Below are positions 44,897 to 55,650 of a stretch of DNA of 64,000 nucleotides, in pieces (the stretch's first letter is position 1; the number at the start of each line of letters is the position of its first letter). Below the pieces are notes generated by a model. It worked only from the letters and a program-made list of their open reading frames with translations, made no database searches and had not been told where the DNA came from. Source of the stretch: Phellopilus nigrolimitatus (Eukaryota > Basidiomycota > Agaricomycetes > Hymenochaetales > Hymenochaetaceae); NCBI GenBank assembly GCA_021029095.1, contig JAJOHG010000001.1, forward strand, positions 1,240,001 through 1,304,000. Direction: 5' to 3'. The position numbers were made by a program, and so were the translations under genes.

Positions 44897-47486
44897 ATGC
44901 TTCGTCTGTTGGGACATGCTCGATTTCAAGTACAACGTTCATTAACACCATTTCATCTTACTCTTGTATGCCGGCGCCTGGTGACGTTGACGCAAACGGT
45001 CGAACATCAGCCTATTCAACTTCGTCCCTACCAAGAGACGTGTTTGCAGGCATGCCTAGACGCGCTTCGCGAGCAAGATACGACGCGTATTGGTATATCG
45101 CTGCCGACAGGATCAGGCAAGACGACAGTCTTCATTTCGCTCATCTCTATGCTGCACCCCCCGCCTCAAAGCCCTGACGCGAAACGGGCGTTAATCATCG
45201 TAAATAGTGTCGAGCTCGCGAGACAGTCTGCTGAACAAGTGACTAGAATGTTTCCGGATTTGAGTGTGGAGATAGACCAGGGAGTCAAACACAAGGCAAC
45301 GGGCGAAGCAGATGTGTAAGTGAGAACTCGGGTCTCCGTAAATGATTTACCGCTCACATCCATGCAAAGAACTGTGGCTACGTATCAGAGCCTTCTCCGG
45401 GGAAACAGAATAGCGAAATTCAATGCGGACAAACTCAAATGCGTCATTATCGATGAGGCCCACCATGCCGCTGCACCCTCGTGAGGCTTGCTCCTTCATC
45501 AAATCAGCTTTCTGTTTGACAAGATTTCAGGTACCGAAAAGTGCTCTCTCGCTTCGACACAAACATCCGCCACCCCGACGTGGATGTCCCACCTCCAACT
45601 TTATCTCATCCTATCCCAATCATAGGATTTTCTGCTACATTTAGTCGTCACGATGGACTCGCGCTTGGATCAGTTTTCCAGCGTATAGTATACCATCGGG
45701 ATTTTTTGGAAATGATCAAGGAGCAATGGTGGGAAGCACGTATTCAGCGGAAATCAGGAAATTGAACAGAATTTTACAGGCTTTGCAATGTTCGCTTCAC
45801 TTCAGTGACGGCTAAGCTTGATCTCAGTCAAGTTACCATAAACACGCGTTCTGGAGAATTTAATCCGACCAGTCTGGCTCATGTAATCAACAAGCAGAGT
45901 GTGAATGACTTGGTCGTACAAAGCTGGCTTGACAAGGCTTGTGAATTATTGTTCTCTACCTCGATTACTTGCGTCTCGAAGTACTGACATATTGCATCAA
46001 GCATCTCGACGTTCGACTCTTGTGTTCTGTGTAGACCTCAATCATTTAAGAGACTTGACGAACACTTTTAGGCAAGCAGGTGTCGATGCACGCTATGCAT
46101 ACTCAGGCACTCCAGCTATGGAACGGAAAGCACTTGTGGACGCATTCAAAAACGGCGATTTTCCCGTGCTCTTGAACGTCGGTCAGTTTAGACGTCTTTC
46201 ATGTACTTATTGGAAAAGGACACCAATAGTCAAAAATCCTAGCTATTTTCACCGAAGGTACCGATATACCAAATATCGATTGTGTAGTTGTCGCGAAACC
46301 CACTCGCTCAAGAAACGTATTCGCGCAGATGGTTAGAGCCTTATGCGCATCTCATTTCCTAATTTACCCACTTTTGTTCAGATTGGCAGGGGCATGCGAT
46401 TGTCTCCACAGACAGGAAAAGATGACTGCCATATCATCGACTTCGTAGACAGCACTAATCGTGTCCCCGGAGTCGTCTCTATCCCAACATTGTTTGGACT
46501 TGATCCCGATGCTATTATAAACGGTGAGTCTTTTGACATTGCTATGCTTCGCACCGACCTTATCATCTCCTTAGATGAGACGTCAGAGTCTCTGGAAGAG
46601 CGTGCAGAATCCTTAATGAGCGCTGTCTACGATAGTGACGATGTTCCCGAACCAACATCAGTCACATACGTTGACTATGATAACCCTTTTGATCTCGTGC
46701 AAGATACATCAGGAGCTCCTCACATAAACAAACTCAGTCGTTTTTCTTGGGTAGGCTGTGGAAGTGACATTTATGTCCTTGAGTGCATGGGCAAGGGGTT
46801 CATACGGATTGAGCCTGACATTGATGACGATGGTGAGCTTCCCATTCATAACATATGTCAGGAAACTAACTCGAGGTAGGCGAGAAGGTGTACCATAGTC
46901 ATTATGCGGAAGCTGCTCCTGAATGGGAATCACAAGGCCCTTTCAAACCTGCCCGTTTCAGAAAGCCGAGGAAAATTCTGACGGCAAGCTCTTTAGACGA
47001 CGCAGTTCGAGGCAGTGATAAATACGCAACTGCCAAAGTAGTTTTCGGCAACCTTGTCTCTGGGTGCGTAAGATCTTATGATCTGTGACATATCACAACT
47101 AATTTGTCCTTGCGATTGTTACAGGCTGTTTCGGACTGCAAAATGGCGAACAGCACCAGCTAGTAAAAGTCAGAGAGAAATGATCTCAAAGCGATCCAAT
47201 TCAGCCAAAATCGAACATCTGAAAACATCCACTGATTTTGAAAGCCTGACAAAAGGACAAGCCGCAAATATAATTACACGATTAAAACATGGCGCTCAGG
47301 TATCTTATATTCCTCCTTCCCCTCAGGATGACGCTGAGCCCGCACCAGGCGCGCTACGCAAAGAAGGTCAAACTCGCTCTGAAAGATGCACAATCGGCAG
47401 ACAAAGAGAAGCGCCGCAGAGCCAGAGAACACGTCGCTGTCGGCCCTTTGCATTCCGGCGAAACTGTAGACCTTCCCGACGCTTGA
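44897..47486 (+). CDS. IRC3: mitochondrial DEAH-type helicase IRC3
   Basis: Superfamily 2 helicase of the Irc3 group, which acts on branched mitochondrial DNA in yeast. The N-terminus [20 protein letters not shown] is basic and amphipathic, fitting mitochondrial import. Motifs appear in order: Q-like [14 protein letters not shown]; Walker [42 protein letters not shown] box [14 protein letters not shown]; motif [16 protein letters not shown]; the second RecA domain ([54 protein letters not shown]); and motif [14 protein letters not shown]. The C-terminal domain runs through [10 protein letters not shown] and ends [20 protein letters not shown] after a final 47-base intron. All helicase residues are intact. 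The stop lies only 21 bp from the stop of the convergent neighbour. Confidence 0.92.
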
Positions 47487-47507
47487 AAAACTTGAATGGT
47501 GTGATGT

Positions 47508-50500
47508 TTATAGGCTCGACTCGTCTTTTCGGAGTAGAGGGGAAATCGCCCGAACACTATGCAGGGACAAGACAGCTGCTTTTTGAGCGAGCTGGATCGC
47601 TGTGTCCAGCTTTCTCGGGTCATGGAATGTCGAAGGGTCGCTGACAATCGATGCACAGAGTGCACCCACGAGCGAGTCTCCTGCGCCCGTAACGCTCACG
47701 ATTTCGTCCTTCTCCATCACAATAGCCGGGAAATGTTTGAGGACTACGATTTCTTTGGAATGAATACCCTTTGCAACAATGTACCGCCTCAACGGATTGC
47801 TTCGCTCGTTCGCCCACGCAGTCGATTCAACATCCTGTCCGGAAATTCGCATCGCGACGACAACGCCTCTTTCGCCGCACTTGATGATGAGATTTTGGAA
47901 GAATGGCAGCAAGTTGACGGCCATCTGTGCGATACCTTCCGTTACCAGGAACGAAAGATTACCCTTGTCTTTGGAAGGACAAGCAGGCTGCCTGCCTAGC
48001 TGTTCGAGGTCCATTCGCCATTCTGAACCAAGGTTGAAGCTGTTGATGACGTCCCACCACAGACGGTGGTTTATCAGTCCGTGCGTTTCAGAGTCAGCCT
48101 CGCGGTACATAAGGGAGAGTTCTAGAAGATTGGGAGAGGCGTATGTCACTGGTGACCGTGTAGAATCGTTCTTGTTTGTGATAAGCTGGTCTAGAATTGC
48201 AGGAAGGATCGAGATTGACTTTGAAGACGAAGTTGGCTCGCTAAAATAGAATAAAAAGAGTGAACAGGTTGAGATTTTGGAACAGCGAGTGTTGCTTACA
48301 AGAAAACTTTTATTGTTTGTAACGTGAGTGAGTGTCTGGAAGTGATTCACAAGAGACATGCTTACAATCAATTGGCTTCTGACGGTTACAGAACCTGGTC
48401 AAAACCGCAGAAAGAGTCGATGATAACATGTTACCGTCCATTACTACCAATGATGGGCTCTCTTCGTTTAAACGTTGGAGAACCTGGACAGCGATCAGCC
48501 ACCAATAGTGCAAAGTTTCGAATGGTTTTCAGGCTCACCTCTTTCTCGGATACATTACGTATGATGTCCATATCCGCCACTCCACCCACAAGCGCGCCAG
48601 ATGCATCGAGCACCATGTCACAAACTGCCGTTCTGGCGTCCTCAGAGCGCAAGAACCCGTCACTACGCATATTGAGCCGTGCATGTTCGTCCAGGAGGAA
48701 AGGCGCGAACTCGTCTTGGCCTACAGGTGACACGAGCAACGTAGCGTGCGGGTCTGCACCGGGCCCAGACGATAGAATACGGTGTGCCGCTTCTGCGATG
48801 TTCCGCGCGACGCCGCCTATGGTCAAAGACACTGTTCCCGGCGCTGTCGTCTGCGAAACCTCGACATGTTTTTCGCCGTCGCTTGGCGCGACTCTTCCGG
48901 TGATGTCGATCGCTGAAGCACCGATGACAACAAGCTTCGAAGGCGTCTGATTGCTAGGAGTCAGCAGGGGTCGTACGTGGCATGTTAATGCTACGATACC
49001 CTGAACTCAGAAGATGTTGGGCTTTGCTCGCGAGGCTCGGGCCGTTGTTTTTCTTTTGGGTCGGAAAAGGTTTTGTTCGAGGTGGTCGATGAGCGAGACG
49101 TTTTCGTCGAATCTTCGTGCTGTCAAAATGCGAAAAATATGTTTATTCTTGAAATTAGATTACGTTTTATCGGTGGGCCTCACAGCTTCCTCCGCTTCCA
49201 GTTTTGCGTATTCCACGGCAATTTTGCCACCTGAGGTCCAACATACACAGCACAAGCCACAGTTAGAGGTAATCTTCAATAAGCCAGGTCGGAATTCTCA
49301 CCAATTACCGCAGCATTCTCAAGAAGAGCAAGGTCTGTACACGGCCTCAATCACGGTAGTAACAATAAACAATAAAAAAAGAAACACGCACTGCTCTGCA
49401 GAGATTTTCCGCCCGTCAATTCTACTACGCGAGCAAGGAGCCACGGCGTGACCTCCTTCCCCTTCTTGCTTACCCCGTTCATCTCGGATTCTAGGATGGC
49501 TTGGTCGACGGCTGCTTGAATCTCAGCTCCTTGCGAGGCATACTCGTCGGGTATCGGAGCCGCAAACAAGGTCCCATTCTCCAAACCCAAGCGCCATTGT
49601 GCTTCTTCAAGAAGCAGGATGAAAGTGTCAAATCCACCGTAGAGTTATACTTAACTTCACGTACTGAGTATATCGGCTGCTGCTCGAGGGTTGTTGACTT
49701 TCCAGTTCGTCTGGTGCAGTGAAAGATTAGACGTGATTTGCAGACCTGGCTGAAGAAAGGAATGTACCTTAAATTCGCTTTTGCCACAGTAAAACGCAGG
49801 GAAATCATAAGTCTCCCCATATGTCAGGACTGGGACACCAAGAGTTTCCTATCAACGAGTAAGTATTGCAATTTTAATGCAAAGATGGACATTTTGCAAC
49901 TGACAAGATATTCCAAGGTCCTGGAGTTGCCAATGTTGTCGTAAGATCCAAAAAAAAAGGTAGTAAATAAAATGAATATCGTACCTTCCAATATCCAAGA
50001 TCGACTTGATACCTCCGGAGACAACCCCAACATTGCGTCTCGAAAGCTCATGTAAGTCAGCAGATATGTCTAAGGCTATATAACAAAACTTGCTGTAAGG
50101 AATCACATTTCAATGCATGAGATCATACTCACTATTTTCCCCTCCTCGATGCACCCCGCCCAGACTAAAGGTTAGTCAATAACGTCGGACCTTCCGTAAT
50201 ACAAGACGACGAATACTGACCCTCCAGTAGCGATGACCTTAATCCCAGCCATATGCGCAAAAATCAAAGTAGAACATATAGTCGTACCACCATCCCTTCG
50301 CAGACCAATTGCAGGGCCAATATCACGACGGGAGACCTTGATGCGCTTCGTGAGTACGCCTGCCATGCATCTAAGATAGTAAGCTACAGTACCTTCACAA
50401 TGTTCTTGTTCCCCTCCGTATCCGCGAGCCGCTCCAGCTCAGCATCCTGCAGGCCGATCTTGACTCTCCCCTCGACGATGCCGATCGTCGCGGGTACGGC

Positions 50501-50812
50501 CCCCTGTGCGCGTACGATGCTCTCGAGCTTCCTTGCAATCTCGAGGTTCACTGGGGGCGCGACACCGTTCGTGACGAGGGCTGTTTCAAGGGCGACGATA
50601 GGCCGGCGCGCAGCGAGAGCCTCCTGGACCTCCGGGTGCAAGTCGAGTGCACCCCCGCGCCTCGTACGCTTCAGAAAGGCATTTGTAACAGCCCCGGGGT
50701 GTGTCGCATATGATCGTGCGCGTGTGGGGACACCGAGCGGTCTGACACGCCGACTGAACATTATGATTGAGTGAGCCTGAGCACTATTCACGCTCGCTGC
50801 TCGTGACTTCAT
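47508..50812 (-). CDS. fused pseudouridine-5'-phosphate glycosidase and PfkB-family pseudouridine kinase
   Basis: Bifunctional pseudouridine salvage enzyme. The kinase makes pseudouridine 5'-phosphate, and the IndA/PsuG-type domain splits it to uracil and ribose 5-phosphate. The glycosidase comes first (about 50812-49170): LDLHPEVQEALAARRPIVAL, ETALVTNGVAPPVNLEIARK, IGLQDAELERLADT, RRDIGPAIGLRRDGGTTICS, THE helix AHMAGIKVIATGG, ADLHELSRRNVGVVSGGIKS and the C-terminal NGTLFAAPIPDEYASQGAEI. The PfkB kinase follows (about 48950-47508): KLVVIGASAIDITGRVAP, PGTVSLTIGGVARNIAEAAH, FLLDEHARLNMRSDGFL, and the nucleotide/catalytic motif VTGAGDSLVGALCASI. ATG 50812 gives the longest frame. ATG 50761 (MFSRRVRPLGVPTRARSYA) is a basic start that could target mitochondria. 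The domain order matches fungal and animal fusions. Confidence 0.9.
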
Positions 50813-50917
50813 GGACTGAGCGTGACTGTGACACGCCGCGCATCGTCGATCATGTAAGGGTGGCTGTGCCGTCGATCACGACGATAGCCTTGCGAATATT
50901 ACCTCACCCATAGCAGA

Positions 50918-51486
50918 ATGGATTCTACGTCGTCCATCGCAGCGCAGCTTAAGACAGATGATGGCGTCTGCGTTCTCACATACGACCCTCTCGACACAGC
51001 GAGCATCATCAGTTCAGTGAGCAGCGACGCAGCAGGCGCTCAAGCTGTATTTATTGGCACGACCCGCAACTCATTCAAAGGTGCTCCATATTCTCCAGTC
51101 CATGGCTACCGCAGACACTACATCACTGACCACATCGGAACACAGGCAAAGTCGTCACGCGCCTTGAGTATCAGGCATATAGCAAGCTCGCGATAAAGAC
51201 CATGGCCGACATCCTGCGTGCCGTGCGGTCAGTCGTTTCACGTTCAGACCACGACCCGGCCGCCTCTCCTTTAATCCTCTGTGCCCTTTACCATAGGCTG
51301 GGCACAGTTCCGGTCGGCGAGCCGTCCATTGTCATCGCTGTCTCGTCTCCGCATCGGAAGGAGGCCTTCCGTGCGTGCGAGTACATCCTCGAGGAGGTCA
51401 AACTTAAGGCGCAGATATGGAAGAGGGAGTACTACGAAGGTGATCGCGAGGAAGATGCTAAATGGAAGGCGAATACCGCAAGTTGA
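50918..51486 (+). CDS. MOCS2B: molybdopterin synthase catalytic subunit (MoaE/MOCS2B)
   Basis: Large subunit of molybdopterin synthase, which inserts sulfur into precursor Z during molybdenum cofactor synthesis, with the MoaD partner. Two exons (50918-51080 and 51146-51486) give 167 residues. Motifs are VCVLTYDPLDTASIISSVSS, AGAQAVFIGTTRNSFKGKVV and TRLEYQAYSKLAIKTMADIL. Then come CALYHRLGTVPVGEPSIVIA, VSSPHRKEAFRACEYILEEV and KLKAQIWKREYYEGD, the last holding the conserved catalytic-site Lys in the KxxxxKRE segment. The apparent intron at 51230-51295 is not used: the frame is open and encodes ALYHRLG, which the family requires. The gene starts 105 bp from the divergent pseudouridine salvage gene. 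The MoaD partner is not in the window. Confidence 0.94.
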
Positions 51487-51902
51487 GACTGTTTTTCTAG
51501 CCAATTACCCCATTACAGTATTGTATCTCTCGGAGTATATAGATGATTTCAACGAGTCAATATTGTGCTGAAGAACGACAAAGAGTGCGGGAGAAACTAA
51601 AACAAAACTGAAGCACGATTGAATGTGCAAACAGTGGGAACGAAAAACAAAAGAATACAGAGCCACAGCCAGTGTCCTTTCTTCAACAACCGTGACATCT
51701 ATGATCGCCAGCGATGACAGGCACCCCGAAATGCGTTACCGAATCTGTTTAGGAATAATGCGTCAGACACGGTTCACATAATATTGACAAAGAATGGTAC
51801 AAGCTATAAATCGTACAAGCTATACGCGCGCTTGTCCATCCTAAGATTGACATGAAATTCAGTTCAATGGCTTATACTCGTCAAAAATGAGACTAACGAA
51901 AA
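51487..51902. other. convergent intergenic between MOCS2B and the repeat-peptide gene
   Basis: 416 bases with two 3' ends. A short direct repeat (tacaagctata) occurs twice at 51798-51830. No coding frame is supported, and in particular no tailoring enzyme for the neighbouring peptide gene is here. Confidence 0.5.
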
Positions 51903-52722
51903 TTAAACGCTCGCCGTCTGGACAGGCAAAGTGTCGACATCCTCGGGCTCAGCAGGCGCATCACGTTTCGCGTTCCCATACGGTTCGATCACACCGTTAG
52001 GTGACTTCGTCGGGATCTGTGCCGGCATAGTGTTGATATCCTGGCGCTTTTCGAGTATCTCGTCGCGCTTGTACGGTTCAATCACGCCATTAGGAGATTT
52101 CGTCGGGATTTGTGCCGGCATAGTGTTGATATCTTGGCGCTTCTCGAGAATCTCATCGCGCTTGTACGGTTCGATCACGCCGTTAGGTGACTTCGTTGGG
52201 ATTTGTGCAGGCATAGTGTTAATATCCTGGCGCTTTTCGAGTATCTCGTCGCGCTTATACGGTTCGATTACGCCGTTAGGTGACTTTGTCGGGATCTGTG
52301 CCGGCATAGTGTTGATATCCTGACGCTTCTCGAGTATCTCGTCCCGCTTATACGGCTCAATCACGCCGTTAGGCGATTTCGTCGGGATCTGGGCCGGCAT
52401 AGTGTTGATGTCCTGGCGCTTCTCGAGTATCTCGTCCCGCTTATACGGCTCAATCACGCCATTAGGAGATTTCGTCGGGATCTGTGCTGGCATAGTGTTG
52501 ATGTCCTGACGTTTCACGTAAGCAGGAATGGGCTCAAAAGGCCCAGGCGAGCGCGCTTCAAGAGCATCCTAAGGGTAAATAGAACAGAGGATATTAGAAT
52601 TTTTATTCAACCGTGTAAGGAGGACTGCTTACGACCGCAGGCGCGGGACTAGGGACAGGGACGGCAAGGGCCTGCGTGATCATGAAGAGGGCAACAACGG
52701 CGAGGGAAGTGATGCGAATCAT
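51903..52722 (-). CDS. secreted kexin-processed repeat-peptide precursor, six identical 22-residue peptides
   Basis: Secretory precursor of 251 residues from two exons (52722-52633 and 52568-51903). Residues 1-20 (MIRITSLAVVALFMITQALA) are a signal peptide. Residues 31-50 are a leader ending AYVKR. Then come five 31-residue units, each a 22-residue peptide starting QDINTMPAQ and ending VIEPY, followed by KR, the spacer DEILE, and KR. A sixth peptide ends in GNAKR and a 19-residue acidic tail. Unit starts in DNA are 52508, 52415, 52322, 52229, 52136 and 52043, exactly 93 bases apart. The Lys-Arg pairs are Kex2-type sites, so processing would release six copies of the 22-mer with N-terminal Gln (able to form pyroglutamate) and five DEILE pentapeptides. 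There is no Cys, no CaaX box and no dikaritin-like core. The role is unknown; signalling or a surface-peptide role is possible. The ATG at 52881 is less likely, as the signal peptide begins at 52722. Confidence 0.88.
51978..52508 (-). repeat. 93-bp tandem coding repeat, 5 full units plus a partial sixth
   Basis: The units are in frame and of identical length. They differ by scattered third-position changes such as CAG/CAA for Gln, CGC/CGT for Arg and GAC/GAT for Asp, while the encoded 22-residue peptide is the same in all six. It is a true protein-level repeat, not a recent pure DNA slippage product. Confidence 0.95.
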
Positions 52723-53085
52723 GGCGATATTGAATGCTTCAAAGCTGGGGTGAAGTCGTGTCTGAAGAAGTTGGACTGAAGAGTGGAAAGGACAGCGAAT
52801 GGAAAGGTCGCCCTGCGGCCTGTGTCGAAGAACGAAAGATTGAAGAGGGGAAAAATGAAGAGCACGGCTCAACAGCAACAACGACTGGAAGAAATAGAGA
52901 GAGAGAGGAAGGAAACGAGGTCTTTATGGGAACGAGAACTCGAGGCTGCCAGCTGCGGTGACCATAGTGACCATAGTGACCATTGGATGGCAACCACCAA
53001 TCACAGTCTATTCCAAGCGCGCGTAACTTTTCTAATTGGGCCTAGCTTTCTACTCCCGCCCGCCGTCCCCGAGCCCACAATTATT
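52723..53085. other. divergent promoter of the repeat-peptide gene and ESF1
   Basis: 363 bases shared by two divergent genes. Near 52958-52984 a nine-base unit (gaccatagt) repeats three times, ending accattgg. An A/G-rich block with gagaga runs lies at 52885-52915. The frame MLLLSRALHF from 52881 extends the peptide gene upstream, but it would bury the signal peptide and is judged untranslated. Confidence 0.5.
52958..52984. repeat. nine-base tandem repeat gaccatagt x3
   Basis: Three direct copies of tgaccatag in a 27-base stretch within the promoter between the peptide gene and ESF1. It may be a cluster of factor sites or plain slippage. Confidence 0.75.
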
Positions 53086-55483
53086 ATGAGCGACCCCCGC
53101 TTCGCCCGTCTCCGCACCGACCCCCGCTTCCGCAAGCCAAAGAAAAATCAGCAAAAGGTCGTCGTCGACGATCGCTTCAAATCTATCTTCGAAGACGACA
53201 AAAAAGGTGCTAAGAAAAAATCAAAAAGTACGCACATCCTCTTGTTACATGCCGCATCGCATTCGTTCTGACGCGGCAACGCTAATTGATATCTCCCCTT
53301 TGAACGGACAGGCGGTCATGTAGACAAGTACGGGAGACACGTCTCTGACAGTCATGAGAAGGACAATCTCCGGCGCTTCTACCGCCTTGAGGGCGAGGAA
53401 GAGGAAAAATCTGAGACTCCTCCGAAAGTCCTCGACTATGCGCGTGGAGAAGTGCTCCTCGAGTCCTCCGACGAAGAAGATGAAACCGGACCTGGAGACC
53501 CGGCGAGTGATGATGATGGGGAGGAAGTAGTGCTGGGTCGTCACGCCTCAAAACCCATCCCCGTTCCCGGCGAAGAAGAGCACTTAGAAATTGATCTCAA
53601 CGAAGACGACGATGCTTACGCGGACCTCGATGCTCAGGCTGCTGCTTATGCTGAGGAACACGCGGAAGACGAGACTGAAGGAAGTGGCTCCAAGACCAAC
53701 AGACTGGCGGTAGTCAATCTCGACTGGGACCATGTCCGCGCTAGCCACCTCTACAGGATTTTCTCGTCATTGGTCTCTTCCACTGCACCCTCTTTCTCTG
53801 TTGCTACCGGAGTTGCATCCTCTGCGAAGGGCAAAAAGAAAAGTGTACCCTCTGGTGCGAAAGTAATCCGTGGAAAAGTTCTCAGTGTGCGCGTCTATCC
53901 TTCTGAATTCGGCAAAGAGAGAATGAGAAGGGAGGAAGCTGAGGGCCCGCCGAAAGAGATCTTTAAGAAGAGCAGGCGTGATGACGATGACAACCTGGAT
54001 GGTCTGATTCAGGAGGACGAAGGCGACGAGTATGACGAGAACGCCTTGAGAAAATATCAGTTGGAAAGACTCCGGTAAGCAAATCGAAATTTTGGTACCT
54101 GCACGTCTTTTTATTTTGTTCATTTTTCTTAGCTATTATTACGCCGTAGTTACATGCGATACCGTCGACGCCGCGACGCATCTACTCTCTGAGCTGGACG
54201 GAACGGAACTCGAACGTTCGGCCAATGTTTTCGATCTAAGTTTCGTTCCGGACGACATGTCATTTGACGATGAGTTCAGGTGAGGGCTCTGATAGTGTTT
54301 CATCTCATTTACTAATCTCGTTTTAGGGAGGAAGCAACACCTGCAACGGAATCCGCTGGTACAGCCTACAAAGGCCTTGACTTCTCGACGGACGCGCTGC
54401 GGCATTCCAAAGTGACGCTTAAATGGGATGAGGATGATACCGAACGGAACAAGATCACGCGTAAAGCTCTTTCGCGCAAGGAGATAGAGGAAGGCGACTA
54501 CCGGGCTTACATCGCTTCCTCGGGCTCGGAGGACGAAGACGAAGGGAAAGGAGAAGAGGCTGGCAAGGGTGATCGAGAAAAGCTTAGGAAACTACTCCTC
54601 GGTGGCGGAGGGGATGGCATTCCAGAGGGTTGGGGAGGCGACCCCTTCAATAACGGCGAGGATGGCGAGGACGGTGACATGGAGATTACATTTATGCCAG
54701 GTCTGAGTGAAGCCAACACGAAAGATGGTGATGAGACGACTTTGGAGGCGTACAAGCGGAAACAGAAAGAGAAGCGACAACTGCGGAAGCAGGAGCGGAA
54801 GGAGCAGCCAGAGGGGAAGAAGAAAACGGAGGGGAAGAAGGCAAAGGGCCTTAAGGACGATTTCTTCGATGAAGACAGCGAAAGCGACGATGGCGATGCT
54901 GTGGACGATCCTAAGAAGGCGGCGGAAGAGCATATAGACAGGAGCGAGAGTCCCGTTGAAGATCGCCCCGCTACAGAGGCTGAGCTGGAGCTCTTGGTCG
55001 CACCTGATGGTGCCTCTAAAGGACAGAAGCACTTCGACATGAAGTCGATCCTGAAGGCGGAAAAGGCGAAGGGCAAGCAAAGAGTGCAAAGGGGAAAGAA
55101 AAAGGGCAAGGATGCGGGAGAGGAGGAAACGCAAGAGGATTTCCAGATCGACGTCAAAGATGAGCGTTTTAAGGCTTTGCACGAAGAGCACATCTTCGCA
55201 ATTGATCCGAGCAACCCTCAGTGAGTTTTATTTCCTATTTCATGCACGTATGACGCTCATCAAATCCTTACTATCTAGTTTCAAGAAAACAAAGAGTATG
55301 GCAGCATTATTGGAAGAACGAGGGAAGAGACAGCATGGTAGGGGGGCGCGAACCGGCGAGAGAACATCGGCGAAAGGAGATGAAACTTCGAAGACGCAGA
55401 GTCTGCAAAGTTTAGTAGAGAGCGTCAAGCGAAAAAGCAACCATTTAGGTGGCAGAGGTGTAGACAAGCGCCGTAAAGTATGA
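53086..55483 (+). CDS. ESF1: pre-rRNA processing factor ESF1
   Basis: Nucleolar protein of the ESF1/ABTAP family, known to be required for 18S rRNA maturation within the U3 processome. Starts at ATG 53086 with the conserved DPRFARLRTDPRFRKPKK and VVVDDRFKSIFED. The next exon supplies GHVDKYGRHVSDSHEKDNLR and RFYRLEGEEEE. The central RNA-binding-like fold includes TNRLAVVNLDWDHVRASHLY, KVLSVRVYPSEFGKERMRRE, ALRKYQLERLRYYYAVVTCD and DTVDAATHLLSELDGTELE, then VFDLSFVPDDMSFDDEFREE. After GLDFSTDALRHSKVTLKWDE, the C-terminal half is highly acidic and basic by turns. The terminal NUC153-type motif is DERFKALHEEHIFAIDPSNP, followed by the basic end VDKRRKV. All ESF1 hallmarks are present, at about 700 residues. 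Confidence 0.95.
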
Positions 55484-55650
55484 TTTTAGTTTTTTAGTTT
55501 ATCAATTTCAAGATAAATACACATTTATTGAGAATCGGTATGTGCCGGCAATTGCCGGACCAGTTGGAATGGCAGCGTCTGTACTCGAATATCTTGCAGT
55601 TTACCACTGCCGCCCTCACCGTTGCCTAGGGTCTGTTAACACACTCAGCC

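Noticed and set aside
51231..51295. Apparent intron in MOCS2B with donor gtcagt and acceptor catag
   Set aside because: The frame is open across it and encodes ALYHRLG, which the family requires.
51931..52323. Plus-strand repetitive frame GDFVGICAGIVLISWRF opposite the peptide array
   Set aside because: It is a complementary reading of the 93-bp repeats; it lacks a start context, signal peptide and cleavage sites, and the minus strand explains all features.
52633..52881. Upstream start MLLLSRALHF for the repeat-peptide gene
   Set aside because: It would place 53 residues before a clean signal peptide at 52722; more likely 5' leader.
54507..55214. Long minus-strand Ser/Phe-rich frames opposite ESF1
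   Set aside because: They are reverse readings of the Glu/Lys/Ser-rich ESF1 exons; composition and lack of motifs show they are not genes.
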